From: CAYUVA01 sp964448115 [NCBI: uncultured bacterium]
Lineage (GTDB): Bacteria; CAYUVA01
Direction: 5' to 3'
Assembly (NCBI GenBank): GCA_964448115.1
Contig: CAYUVA010000048.1
Location: 1-29,553 of the forward strand
Length of the DNA stretch: 29,553 bases
How positions within the stretch are numbered: position 1 is the stretch's first letter; the number at the start of each line of letters is the position of its first letter. Below are positions 16,501 to 22,889 of the stretch, piece after piece. The notes beneath the pieces are model-generated. The model did not search any database. It was given only the letters and a program-made list of their open reading frames with translations, and had not been told where the DNA came from. The position numbers and the translations under genes are program-made.

Positions 16501-18403
16501 TGCGGTGATCCCTGTAATAGCCTGGGATCGAGCTTCCATCCTGGTACCTGTTTCCGTAATAGGTAATGTCATCTAATTCGACAACCAGGTCGAGGTCATT
16601 GATAAGATTGGTGTATGCCTCCGGCGCGGATGGATAATCGCTCCAGACCAGGGTTACCTCCAGCGGCTCCTGGGAGCTTATGACATTGATGGCATATTCT
16701 TTAACCTGTTGATGATCCAAGCCGGTCAGCTCATCGTCGATAAATAGCCTGCGCTGATCGCCCTGGAAAAACAAAGCGGTATCGAGCGTCATCCTTCCCC
16801 AGCCCTGACCGTTGGTCGGTATAGGCGCTGACTGCTCATCAGAGCCATCATCAGCAGTGAATCTGCCGGTCATGCTCACCCCGGAGTTGATAATAATCGC
16901 TTTTACCAGCGCAGCGCTAGGCTCAATGCCGTAATCGGTTAGCTGAAATCCGAATGGGTAGTATCCCCTTAAAAAGTACTCGCGGACCAAGGCGCAGGCG
17001 CCGCTTACCGCCGGCGCAGCCATGCTGGTGCCGCTCATGCTCCTCACAGCGCAGTTGAAGGTAGTTGCGTTGCCATCGTTCGATGCAGAAAATATATTCA
17101 TTCCCGGTGCACTTATGTCAGGCTTTCTTCTTCCATCAGCGGTCGGTCCGTGGCTGCTTATCGGATACATATCCTCTGCATCTTGCCCACCGGCGGTGGC
17201 GCCGACGCTGAGGCAGTTCTTGGCAGTGGATGGAGCGGTGATGGTACCCGGCCAGCTACCATAGTTTCCCGCGGAGAAGATGCTTAAAAAATAGGGATGC
17301 TCCCAGGTGTATTGATCCACATCCTGGCAATATAGCGTGTAGGAATTTATGTTCTCACCCCAGCTATTATTGTGTAAAAAGGCGCCCAACTGGTAGGTTT
17401 GATCGAAAAGCAGACCAAGCTCGGCTGGCAATCCGACAACTGATCCCCCATCACCTATGTCCTGTAGGACGATCTTTGCTCCCGGAGCCATTCCATCCCC
17501 GCTATCGTGTTCCAGTATGGTTTGTGTATCATCACCAGCTAGTGTACCTACAACATGTGTACCATGACCAACCCCGTCCCAATCCCCTGCTTGAGCCAGG
17601 TCATAGTATGCCATGACCTTGCGCATTCCATAGCAAGCCTGCTCGCTGGGCAGTCCACGCTCCGAATCGTAGAAATAACACATATCAGCATCCAATCCAG
17701 AATCGGCGACGCCGACTATCTCGCCAAGCCCGAAGAGGCAATTATCGAACAGCGGAGTAGCGCCCTGGGAATACAAGCCACCCTGGCAGATCCAGACCGT
17801 GTTATCATTGTGAAATGATAGCTCATTGGGGGAATCGAGCCATTCGACCTCATCGAGCTTAGAGAGATGGTGTATGATATCTTGATCGATATTTGCAGGA
17901 AACTCTGCTCGAATTCGAATCTTGTACCAATCATCGATTACCGAGGTGATCTGCGCCTGGCGAAGACTCAATATTGCCCTTAATTCAGCTAGCCGTGCGC
18001 CGGGAAACAACTGGATATCAAGCGTTCGTAATAGGTTATCCTTTAGCCTGTTCGACAATTCAGGGGAGATTTTATACCTCGCCGGCAGCTTGCCTAGCCA
18101 AGATAATCCATTTACATCTGCAAGATCGGCTTCTTGGCTTACCGAGATTAGATAACAGTTCTGTGGGAAATAGCGATGAAATGAAAGACCCTTTTCGTGT
18201 AATGCCTCCCTGGCTGTGCGTGCCAAGGGTTCATCAAACACTGCCAAAAGGTAGCCTGTTGAATCGTATGGGGATTTGCCTAGACTAGGAATCGAATCGA
18301 TATCGATTATTCCACCCCGCAGGTAAATATCTGCCCACAGGTTGGCTACTGGAATGAAGCCTGAGATCAAAAGGATGAAAAGGGATATGAATGCTAGTCT
18401 CAT
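13553..18403 (-). CDS. giant secreted subtilisin-like (S8, KP-43-type) protease with multidomain tail
   Basis: Counted from ATG 18403 (1616 aa; the frame extends to TTG 18412). Signal peptide 1-25, propeptide-like region to about 200, then a subtilase domain with all catalytic residues: Asp234 (VADSGLD), His280 (GHGTHVVGTLAG), oxyanion Asn380 (SAGNYG) and Ser460 (SGTSMAAPAVSG). A KP-43-type beta-barrel follows (about 545-675; NDLDLVVELDD, NNIECVQVNAP). Next are a beta domain (about 680-790), an FnIII-like domain (790-885), two homologous jelly-roll-like domains (890-1053 and 1298-1461) separated by two CARDB-like domains, a Thr/Ser/Pro linker (1463-1505), and a C-terminal module (1508-1616) shared with two other proteins here. 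It should degrade extracellular protein at the cell surface. Its divergent neighbour is a peptide importer, a plausible nutritional pairing. Confidence 0.93.
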   Translation of the reverse strand: MRLAFISLFILLISGFIPVANLWADIYLRGGIIDIDSIPSLGKSPYDSTGYLLAVFDEPLARTAREALHEKGLSFHRYFPQNCYLISVSQEADLADVNGLSWLGKLPARYKISPELSNRLKDNLLRTLDIQLFPGARLAELRAILSLRQAQITSVIDDWYKIRIRAEFPANIDQDIIHHLSKLDEVEWLDSPNELSFHNDNTVWICQGGLYSQGATPLFDNCLFGLGEIVGVADSGLDADMCYFYDSERGLPSEQACYGMRKVMAYYDLAQAGDWDGVGHGTHVVGTLAGDDTQTILEHDSGDGMAPGAKIVLQDIGDGGSVVGLPAELGLLFDQTYQLGAFLHNNSWGENINSYTLYCQDVDQYTWEHPYFLSIFSAGNYGSWPGTITAPSTAKNCLSVGATAGGQDAEDMYPISSHGPTADGRRKPDISAPGMNIFSASNDGNATTFNCAVRSMSGTSMAAPAVSGACALVREYFLRGYYPFGFQLTDYGIEPSAALVKAIIINSGVSMTGRFTADDGSDEQSAPIPTNGQGWGRMTLDTALFFQGDQRRLFIDDELTGLDHQQVKEYAINVISSQEPLEVTLVWSDYPSAPEAYTNLINDLDLVVELDDITYYGNRYQDGSSIPGYYRDHRNNIECVQVNAPQPGRYLIRVEANFIPMGPQPYALVVSGVIGSSRGEIILLNSSYGCNSEVDLILSDVDLLGSQTYQVQVTSTTQPDGIFTLVQENPPDSGIFRGSFYTISPGSSAQKKMGETIEVQHGDLLEVHYYDEDDGSQAPLMCNDSAIIDCLPPQISDLRVEFISNQGATIAFTTDEPCIGGVNYGLTRDLQFSVTEKSYTTSHQVSIHGIEPCTKVFFEVVCQDRAQNVSRDFNSGEYYSFYTRNYYVFYREPLDSDPGWIKTGGDWEFGMPQGGGGSSGNRDPFAAYSGQYVIGYNLQGDFENYMPMYGIISTPINCMGMEDVHLRYARWLSTGSKDRAAISISIDKKHWQEVWSNSASLVSDPRWTIHGLDIGKYADNQETVYLRFEQGPTNHNYRFCGWNIDDIELYGLYSCLEPNLRLRDVQFSEVAGNSDAAPGAGETIDIIVSVHNVGVDLQAASGVLVIDSPYVEVIQDGIGFQNIGEGETAINMAPYPRISIAGSAPDGEIIAGNIIWSSAQGSGQVPINIEIEAPDLIIDSLEFNEIVGDHDGIPDPGETLLVPISLYNQGDDDAYTVSISALCDNPLIGLQNSQTTLGKVVAGQVKTSFSPHLQISIDPDFPQGHSVYLDLFIDGQPFGTRELTAQFAVTYSSYRCLHEFNLNIDPGFSADQGWNYGKPRGMGVIDESVDPLSGFTGKKVLGYNLEGEYPNNMLPSYLVTTPIDCSRLTNCTLNFKRWLGVYSSPADIAAIEISSDGFYWHRIFENSAGVNDMNWTDVSYDISSHADGNPNVLIRWVMGPTDDRHVRCGWNIDDISVCGIYQPPTLTPTPRATATPSSSPTMAPATASPTQTPYPSMTPTSTHITDHEPPLVMLGGYMESRLSQIDGGMLHIVAITEARAQDERVVVAEIYFQGAPAGIYLFDDGKHGDLEADDMVFGLTYHIPPGLSGSNTLLEVIATDGSGRSSAAFPYLAVTK
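13556..13882 (-). other. shared C-terminal module, copy 1 (protease)
   Basis: Encodes the last 109 residues of the protease. Landmarks are VMLGGYMESRLS, GGMLHIVA, AEIYFQGAPAGIYLFDDGKH-GDLEADD, LLEVIATD and terminal AAFPYLAV. The same order of landmarks occurs in the two secreted proteins at 24301-24624 and 26002-26316. Confidence 0.8.
13889..14017 (-). repeat. Thr/Ser/Pro-rich linker of the protease
   Basis: Low-complexity coding stretch (about 43 residues, beginning PPTLTPTPRATATPSS) joining the second jelly-roll domain to the C-terminal module. Such linkers are extended, often glycosylated, spacers. Confidence 0.75.
14021..14512 (-). repeat. protease internal repeat, copy B (jelly-roll-like domain)
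   Basis: About 164 residues homologous to copy A at 15245-15736. Shared landmarks include a PG...GW opening, GYNLEGEYPNNM, TTPIDCS, RWLGVYSS, ISSDGFYWHRIFENSAG, VMGPTDDRHVRCGWNIDDI. The ending CGWNIDDIxxxG is typical of concanavalin-like or MAM-like beta-sandwiches. Confidence 0.8.
15245..15736 (-). repeat. protease internal repeat, copy A (jelly-roll-like domain)
   Basis: About 164 residues with DPGW, GYNLQGDFENYMP, STPINC, RWLSTGS, ISIDKKHWQEVWSNSAS, FEQGPTNHNYRFCGWNIDDI. It aligns end to end with copy B by eye with few gaps, indicating a domain duplication within the gene. Confidence 0.8.
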
Positions 18404-18471
18404 TGACCCCAAGATATCGATTTAGTTGTATTACACGAATGCTCTTTTTTTAATAACTTAAGGCAAAAAAC

Positions 18472-18486
18472 AGATTTGTCAAATCT
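18472..18486 (-). promoter_or_regulatory. 7-1-7 palindrome overlapping a TTGACA -35 of the protease gene
   Basis: AGATTTG-T-CAAATCT is a perfect interrupted palindrome. On the minus strand it contains TTGACA (18477-18482). The best -10 16 bases on (TAAGTT) is poor, so the promoter is tentative, but an operator covering the -35 is a reasonable reading. Confidence 0.4.
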
Positions 18487-18567
18487 ACTCAGATTCGCGG
18501 TTTCGTTGTTTGGTGTCTAGTTATTTCGTTCTTCCGTGCTTTTGTGGTTCAAGCTTTTCGCATCTTC

Positions 18568-18591
18568 CCGACTTTGTTGGAACAAAGTCGG
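18568..18591. repeat. perfect 11-base inverted repeat
   Basis: CCGACTTTGTT and AACAAAGTCGG flank a GG centre. In RNA it would fold as a 9-base stem with a 6-base loop. Neither strand has a T-run after it, so it is not an intrinsic terminator. It may be a dispersed palindromic element or a binding site. Confidence 0.6.
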
Positions 18592-18685
18592 TAGAAACTA
18601 ATTCTTTGAGAGCAGGGGATGGAGAAGCTGCGTGTCTTTGATACACAAAAAGTATTGTCCCTATGGGCTTTGATCTTTTCTACCA

Positions 18686-18699
18686 ATGATTATAATCAT
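18686..18699 (+). promoter_or_regulatory. 14-base palindrome containing the -10 of the importer operon
   Basis: ATGATTATAATCAT is a perfect palindrome and includes TATAAT (18691-18696). The best upstream -35 is TTGATC (18670-18675) at 15-base spacing, or TTTGAT at 16. A repressor bound here would block the promoter. Confidence 0.5.
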
Positions 18700-18746
18700 A
18701 GAACGATGCAAGGACTTGAAAATAACTTAAAGGAGCAATTTGCTGC

Positions 18747-20306
18747 ATGATTAAAAGAATTCTGGCGGCTTTAATTAGCCTTGCAATTGTCCTTATAGCG
18801 TTGATAAGTTGCACTAAAGTACAAAATGTGAAACACACCGATACCCTCATCATAGGGATCGAAAACAATCCGACCAACCTGGATCCCAGGCTGGGCACCG
18901 ATGTCTCATCCTCAAGAATGCATAACATGCTCTTCAATGGTCTGCTCAAGAGAGACAAGAACCTTCATCTTCAGCCAGATCTGGCGCAAAGCTACGAGAT
19001 CTCCGAAGATGGCTGTGTTTATACCTTCTATTTGAAGGATGGGATTCGCTTTCACGATGGAAGCCTGCTGAGGGCAGCCGATGTCCAATATACCTATCAA
19101 TCGGTGATGGATCCATCGCTTGCCTCTCCGAAGAGCGCTGGCTACACCAAGCTGCAAAGCATAACTACGCCGGACGAGCATACGGTAGTCTTTCATCTAT
19201 CAGAGCCTTTTGCGCCATTTCTAGATAATCTGACACTTGGAATAGTTCCTATGAAGCTCGCCAATGACCCTGAATACTCCCTTTCAGAAACGCCAGTAGG
19301 TACCGGACCATACATGTTAAAGGAATTCTTGACCGATCAGCATGCCCTGTTGGAGAGGTTCAATGATTACTTTGCAGAAAAAGCAAAGACCAGGTATTTG
19401 AAGTACAAGATCATCCCGGATCCAGGCATTCGCCTGCTGGAGATAAAAAAGGGGAGCATCCATCTTACCCAGGACAATATCCCCTTCGACTCGCTGGAAA
19501 GCCTACAAGCAGATGATGCGCTGCGGGTGATGACCACGCCGAGCACTAGCTACAAGTACATCGCCTTCAATATGCGGGATGCAGCGCTATCCAAGATAGA
19601 GGTGCGTCGGGCGCTTGCCTATGCGATAAATCGAGACGAGATCATCGAGCATTTGCTCAAGGGCTATGCTGTGAAGGCTACCGGTGTGCTCGCCCCCAGC
19701 CACCCCTATTATAACCGACCGGTGATGATCTATGATTACAACCAGTCATTGGCTCGCAGGCTGCTGGATAAAGCTGGTTATTACACTCCAGGTGCTGCTG
19801 AAGCCAAGCCTCGACTATCATTGACCTATCTGACCTCGCAGGACAAACTCGGCAAGCAGATCGCGGAGGTGCTACAGCAGCAATGGGCGAAGATAGGGAT
19901 AAAGCTCAACATAAAAAGCTATGAATGGGGGGCATTTTACGATGATGTAAAAAAGGGGAACTTCCAACTGTACAGCCTGCAATGGGTAGGCATCTCGGAT
20001 CCTGATATCTATTATTATGTCTTCCATTCAGCCAGCATCCCTCCCAACGGCGCCAATCGGGGACACTACATAGAGCCTGGGCTGGACGAGCTGCTTCAAA
20101 AGGGGCGAATCACAACCGACCCGGAAGCGAGAAAACGGATATACCACCGAGTGCAAGAGATGGTAGCCGAGCAGCTTCCTTATATCAGCCTGTGGCATCC
20201 TTATTACATTGCTGTCATGCGCAAAGAGCTTTGCGGTTACGAGCTTTATCCTAATGGTAGCTTTGCCAGCCTCCCTTACACTTATATCAAGAGCACTAAT
20301 AAATAA
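18747..20306 (+). CDS. peptide/nickel ABC transporter substrate-binding lipoprotein (family 5)
   Basis: A lipoprotein signal (KR at 3-4, hydrophobic to residue 21, lipobox LISC with Cys22) tethers the protein outside the inner membrane. The mature part is a DppA/OppA-type binding protein of normal length (519). Landmarks are NNPTNLDPRLGTDVSS, MHNMLFNGLLKRD, the family signature region LQPDLAQSYEISEDGCVYTF followed by LKDGIRFHDGS, YIAFNMRDAALSKIEVRRAL with AYAINRDEII, and QWVGISDPDIYYYVFHS near the end. AAAGGAG lies 11 bases before the ATG. It shares one base with the next gene (ATAATG), so translation is coupled. Substrate is most likely oligopeptides, in keeping with the divergent protease gene, but dipeptide, nickel or other ligands of the family are not excluded. 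Confidence 0.93.
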   Translation: MIKRILAALISLAIVLIALISCTKVQNVKHTDTLIIGIENNPTNLDPRLGTDVSSSRMHNMLFNGLLKRDKNLHLQPDLAQSYEISEDGCVYTFYLKDGIRFHDGSLLRAADVQYTYQSVMDPSLASPKSAGYTKLQSITTPDEHTVVFHLSEPFAPFLDNLTLGIVPMKLANDPEYSLSETPVGTGPYMLKEFLTDQHALLERFNDYFAEKAKTRYLKYKIIPDPGIRLLEIKKGSIHLTQDNIPFDSLESLQADDALRVMTTPSTSYKYIAFNMRDAALSKIEVRRALAYAINRDEIIEHLLKGYAVKATGVLAPSHPYYNRPVMIYDYNQSLARRLLDKAGYYTPGAAEAKPRLSLTYLTSQDKLGKQIAEVLQQQWAKIGIKLNIKSYEWGAFYDDVKKGNFQLYSLQWVGISDPDIYYYVFHSASIPPNGANRGHYIEPGLDELLQKGRITTDPEARKRIYHRVQEMVAEQLPYISLWHPYYIAVMRKELCGYELYPNGSFASLPYTYIKSTNK

Positions 20307-21244
20307 TGGCGCTTGCGAGATTCATTCTGACTCGGCTCTTGTTGCTGATCCCAGTGGTCTGGGGTGTCTCTACGCTCGTCTTCGCGCTGATTCACTTCAT
20401 TCCGGGAGATCCAGTGCAGATAATGCTCGGAGATATGGCTCAGGCAGCAGATGTTCAGGCTCTGCGCCATGCTCTCGGCTTAGATAAGCCTCTGCTCGTG
20501 CAGTACGGGGATTTCATGCTCGGCATGGTCAAAGGCGACCTGGGACGATCGCTGTACTTCAGGGAACCGGTGGTTGATGTGATTCTAAGGCGCTATCCAG
20601 CGACCATGCAACTTGCCTTTTGCAGCATGTTAGTCGCCGTTATTATCGGTATCCTGGTCGGGATGCTATCTGCGGTGAAGCGGGGGAGCCTGCTCGATCG
20701 TATCGCTACTTTTTTGGCATTTTTGGGCATATCGTTGCCTAATTTCTGGCTGGGACCTATGCTGATCATCGTTTTTTCAATAAAACTGAACTTGCTACCG
20801 GTCTCTGGTATGGGTACCTGGAAGCATCTCATTTTGCCATCCATAACCTTGGGTCTTGGCATGGCTGCATTCTTAACCCGTATAACTCGATCCTCGATGC
20901 TCGATGTTCTCAGCGAGGACTACATCAGGACCGCCTGGGCAAAGGGATTGAGCGGGACGAGGATATACCTGGTTCATGCCCTAAGGAATAGCCTGATTCC
21001 GATTATAACCGTGGTTGCCTTGCAGTTCGGGGCTTTGCTAGCTGGCTCGATCATCACCGAGACGATCTTTAGCTGGCCGGGCATCGGCCGGCTGACCATC
21101 CAGGCGATCAACAAGCGCGATTTCCCGCTGGTGCAAGGCTGTGTCTTTTTCATTGCCATGACCTATGTGGCAGCCAACCTGCTGGCTGATCTCCTATATG
21201 GCTTCTTGGATCCAAGGATTCGGCTCGGCAAGGGGGAGGTCTAG
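20306..21244 (+). CDS. dppB: ABC transporter permease, DppB/OppB family
   Basis: First permease of the importer. It opens with the family's characteristic LARFILTRLLLLIPVVWGVS and LIHFIPGDPVQ, contains about six membrane segments, and carries the EAA-type loop EDYIRTAWAKGLSGTRIYLV at about 210-230 that docks the ATPase. It ends with the usual FLDPRIRLG. Length 312 is normal. The ATG overlaps the stop of the binding-protein gene by one base, and dppC follows within about ten bases. No ATPase gene accompanies the set. Confidence 0.94.
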   Translation: MALARFILTRLLLLIPVVWGVSTLVFALIHFIPGDPVQIMLGDMAQAADVQALRHALGLDKPLLVQYGDFMLGMVKGDLGRSLYFREPVVDVILRRYPATMQLAFCSMLVAVIIGILVGMLSAVKRGSLLDRIATFLAFLGISLPNFWLGPMLIIVFSIKLNLLPVSGMGTWKHLILPSITLGLGMAAFLTRITRSSMLDVLSEDYIRTAWAKGLSGTRIYLVHALRNSLIPIITVVALQFGALLAGSIITETIFSWPGIGRLTIQAINKRDFPLVQGCVFFIAMTYVAANLLADLLYGFLDPRIRLGKGEV

Positions 21245-21254
21245 GCTTTTGGCG

Positions 21255-22088
21255 ATGACGGGGCGGCTATGGAAGCGACTAAAGAGAAATAGGCTAGCGA
21301 TCGCCGGTCTTGCTATATATGTAATTTTTTTCCTGGTCGCCATCCTTGCACCGCTACTTGCGCCTTATGAGATAGAGGTGCAAGAGCTTGAGCATCGCTT
21401 GGAGCCGCCGAATCTGAAGCATCCGCTGGGAAGAGATCACCTGGGACGGGATCTTATGAGCCGCGTGATCTACGGGGCTAGGATCTCGTTGAAGGTTGGC
21501 ATACTGGTGGTTGGGATCTCCTTGTTCATCGGCACTATCATCGGCTGTATCTCGGGCTACATGGGCGGAATCATCGATGAGCTGTTCATGCGCCTGATAG
21601 ACATTCTGCTTGCGTTTCCTGGTATATTATTGGCTATCGCCATGGTCGCTATTTTGGGTCCGGGCATCGATAATGTCATCATAGCCCTTTGCGTAACAGG
21701 CTGGGTGAGCTATGCCCGGTTAGCTCGTGGACAGGTTCTTTTGGTTAAACAGCTCGATTATATCCAGGCGGCGATAGTCGGCGGGATCTCTCATTTCAGG
21801 ATCATCTTCAGGCACATCCTTCCCAACATCTTCTCGGTTCTGCTGGTCAGGGCTACTATTGGCATGGCTGGTGCTATAGTCGGTGAGGCTAGCTTGAGCT
21901 TCTTGGGGCTGGGCGTTCAGCCGCCGACTCCCAGTTGGGGGGGGATCTTGAATGATGGTATAGACCTATTGACCCAGGCGCCTCATATCACCATTTTCCC
22001 AGGTCTTGCCATAATGCTGGTCGTGCTGGGATTGAATTTCCTGGGCGATGGCCTGCGTGACGCCTTTGATCCCAAGATGAATATCTAG
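21255..22088 (+). CDS. dppC: ABC transporter permease, DppC/OppC family
   Basis: Second permease of the importer, about 277 residues from ATG 21255. It begins with the expected WKRLKRNRLAIAGLAIYVIF, followed by LAPYEIEVQELEHRLEPPNL, HPLGRDHLGRDLMSRVIYGA, the ATPase-docking loop (AAIVGGISHFRIIFRHILPN) and the closing GLRDAFDPKM. A TTG at 21249 lies 9 bases after GGAGG (21235-21239) and may be the true start; the frame is open further back to ATG 21165, but that would bury 80 bases in dppB. A 380-base gap follows, so the ATP-binding subunits (DppD/F type) must be encoded elsewhere. Confidence 0.93.
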   Translation: MTGRLWKRLKRNRLAIAGLAIYVIFFLVAILAPLLAPYEIEVQELEHRLEPPNLKHPLGRDHLGRDLMSRVIYGARISLKVGILVVGISLFIGTIIGCISGYMGGIIDELFMRLIDILLAFPGILLAIAMVAILGPGIDNVIIALCVTGWVSYARLARGQVLLVKQLDYIQAAIVGGISHFRIIFRHILPNIFSVLLVRATIGMAGAIVGEASLSFLGLGVQPPTPSWGGILNDGIDLLTQAPHITIFPGLAIMLVVLGLNFLGDGLRDAFDPKMNI

Positions 22089-22330
22089 GAAGTTTGTTCA
22101 ATTTCAATAATTGTAAAAACTTCATAGAAGTAGAGACTTGTTTACACAAAATATTGCTTTAGAAATACTTTATTTTTTAAGAGATAGCGAATTCAAAAAG
22201 TGCCCTAACTATTAGAAAACAGTAACTAAACACCACAATATCCTTGATGGGAAAACCTGGCATCAATGAACAATATATATAAAAATTTATATTTAAATTG
22301 AAAAAAGGATTGCAGATGCAAATTTAGCTC
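22089..22330. other. AT-rich gene-free interval
   Basis: Apart from general AT-richness (about 22265-22300 is almost pure A/T) I see no gene, repeat or terminator between dppC and the khpA promoter. Confidence 0.5.
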
Positions 22331-22359
22331 TTGACAAAATGTTGAAGTGTGGATATACT
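22331..22359 (+). promoter_or_regulatory. strong sigma70 promoter of khpA
   Basis: TTGACA (22331-22336, perfect) and TATACT (22354-22359, five of six) are separated by the ideal 17 bases. Transcription should start at about 22366, which leaves a leader of roughly 100 bases. This is the best promoter in the window. Confidence 0.85.
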
Positions 22360-22361
22360 AC

Positions 22362-22460
22362 GGGTAGTACGAAGGCAGGAACTGCTCTTTGGAAAGACGG
22401 AGCCCGATGATTGAGGGACCTGAAATGGTAATGCGGGTACAAATTAACCTACTAAGGGGG
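22362..22460 (+). promoter_or_regulatory. possible structured leader of khpA
   Basis: By eye the leader can fold as a closed three-element structure: an outer stem (GGTAG 22363-22367 with CTACT 22449-22453), a hairpin GCAG-gaa-CTGC (22375-22385), and a long arm (GCCCG 22402-22406 with CGGGT 22434-22438) with an inner ACC/GGT pair. The outer stem ends just before the GGGGG ribosome site at 22456-22460, where folding could affect translation. It matches no riboswitch I know; the pairings are short and untested. Confidence 0.3.
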
Positions 22461-22468
22461 AATCCAAG

Positions 22469-22702
22469 TTGTTAAAGGAATTGGTAGAGGAAATCGTAAA
22501 GGCTATCGTGGACAATCCTGATGAAGTCGAGGTTCACGAGTTGAAAGCAGAGCGTACATCTGTCATCGAGCTAAGAGTGGCTCCTAATGACATTGGCAAG
22601 GTCATCGGCAGATCTGGCAGAACAGCCACCGCGATCAGGCAGATCCTTACCGCTGCCGGAATGAAGATGGGAAAAAGATACGTGCTGGAGATCCTGGAGT
22701 AA
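22469..22702 (+). CDS. khpA: KH-domain RNA-binding protein KhpA (YlqC/DUF4321-type small KH protein)
   Basis: A 77-residue protein made almost wholly of one KH domain with the GxxG RNA-binding loop [18 protein letters not shown] (about 43-60) and the typical N-terminal [19 protein letters not shown]. KhpA pairs with KhpB (Jag) and acts as a global RNA chaperone affecting small RNAs, division and envelope growth in several bacteria. It starts at TTG 22469, eight bases after AAGGGGG; no ATG fits. It normally lies between rpsP and rimM, but here it stands alone with its own strong promoter, long leader and terminator. Confidence 0.93.
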   Translation: MLKELVEEIVKAIVDNPDEVEVHELKAERTSVIELRVAPNDIGKVIGRSGRTATAIRQILTAAGMKMGKRYVLEILE

Positions 22703-22759
22703 CCTTCAGTAACCGATCTTTTTCCTTGAAACCAAGAATCCAAGCTTTTTTCAACCCTT

Positions 22760-22796
22760 CCCGGCGCCCCACAAGGGGTGCCGGGTCGCCTTTTTT
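22760..22796 (+). terminator. rho-independent terminator of khpA
   Basis: An 11-base GC-rich stem (CCCGGCGCCCC 22760-22770 with GGGGTGCCGGG 22775-22785, one G-T pair, ACAA loop) is followed after five bases by TTTTTT. The short gap between stem and T-run is slightly unusual. Confidence 0.8.
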
Positions 22797-22889
22797 AAAT
22801 TCTATGTCAACCAATACAAGCGATATAGGCGGTTGTAATTACAGCGGGTCATCTTTATATTACAAGAAAAATAAAAGGGAAGATGCTTA

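Larger units (their letters stand above)
18413..18746. other. divergent regulatory interval between protease and importer
   Basis: No gene. It holds a minus-strand TTGACA inside a 7-1-7 palindrome near the protease end, a perfect hairpin at 18568-18591, and a TATAAT inside a 14-base palindrome at 18686-18699 near the importer end. The stretch 18529-18553 resembles the degenerate CACAAAG-type spacer repeats read on the opposite strand. Confidence 0.6.

Noticed and set aside
18686-18699. Palindrome read as a Fur or PerR box
   Set aside because: It lacks the 7-1-7 spacing and sequence of both consensus sites.
21165-21254. Extended N-terminus of dppC
   Set aside because: It would overlap dppB by 80 bases and add residues unlike the family; starts at 21249 or 21255 fit better.
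22400-22440. Weak likeness of the khpA leader to the 3' part of a TPP riboswitch (GACCTGA...TAATGC...GGG)
   Set aside because: The required CUGAGA half and the second conserved helix are missing, and khpA is not a thiamine gene.
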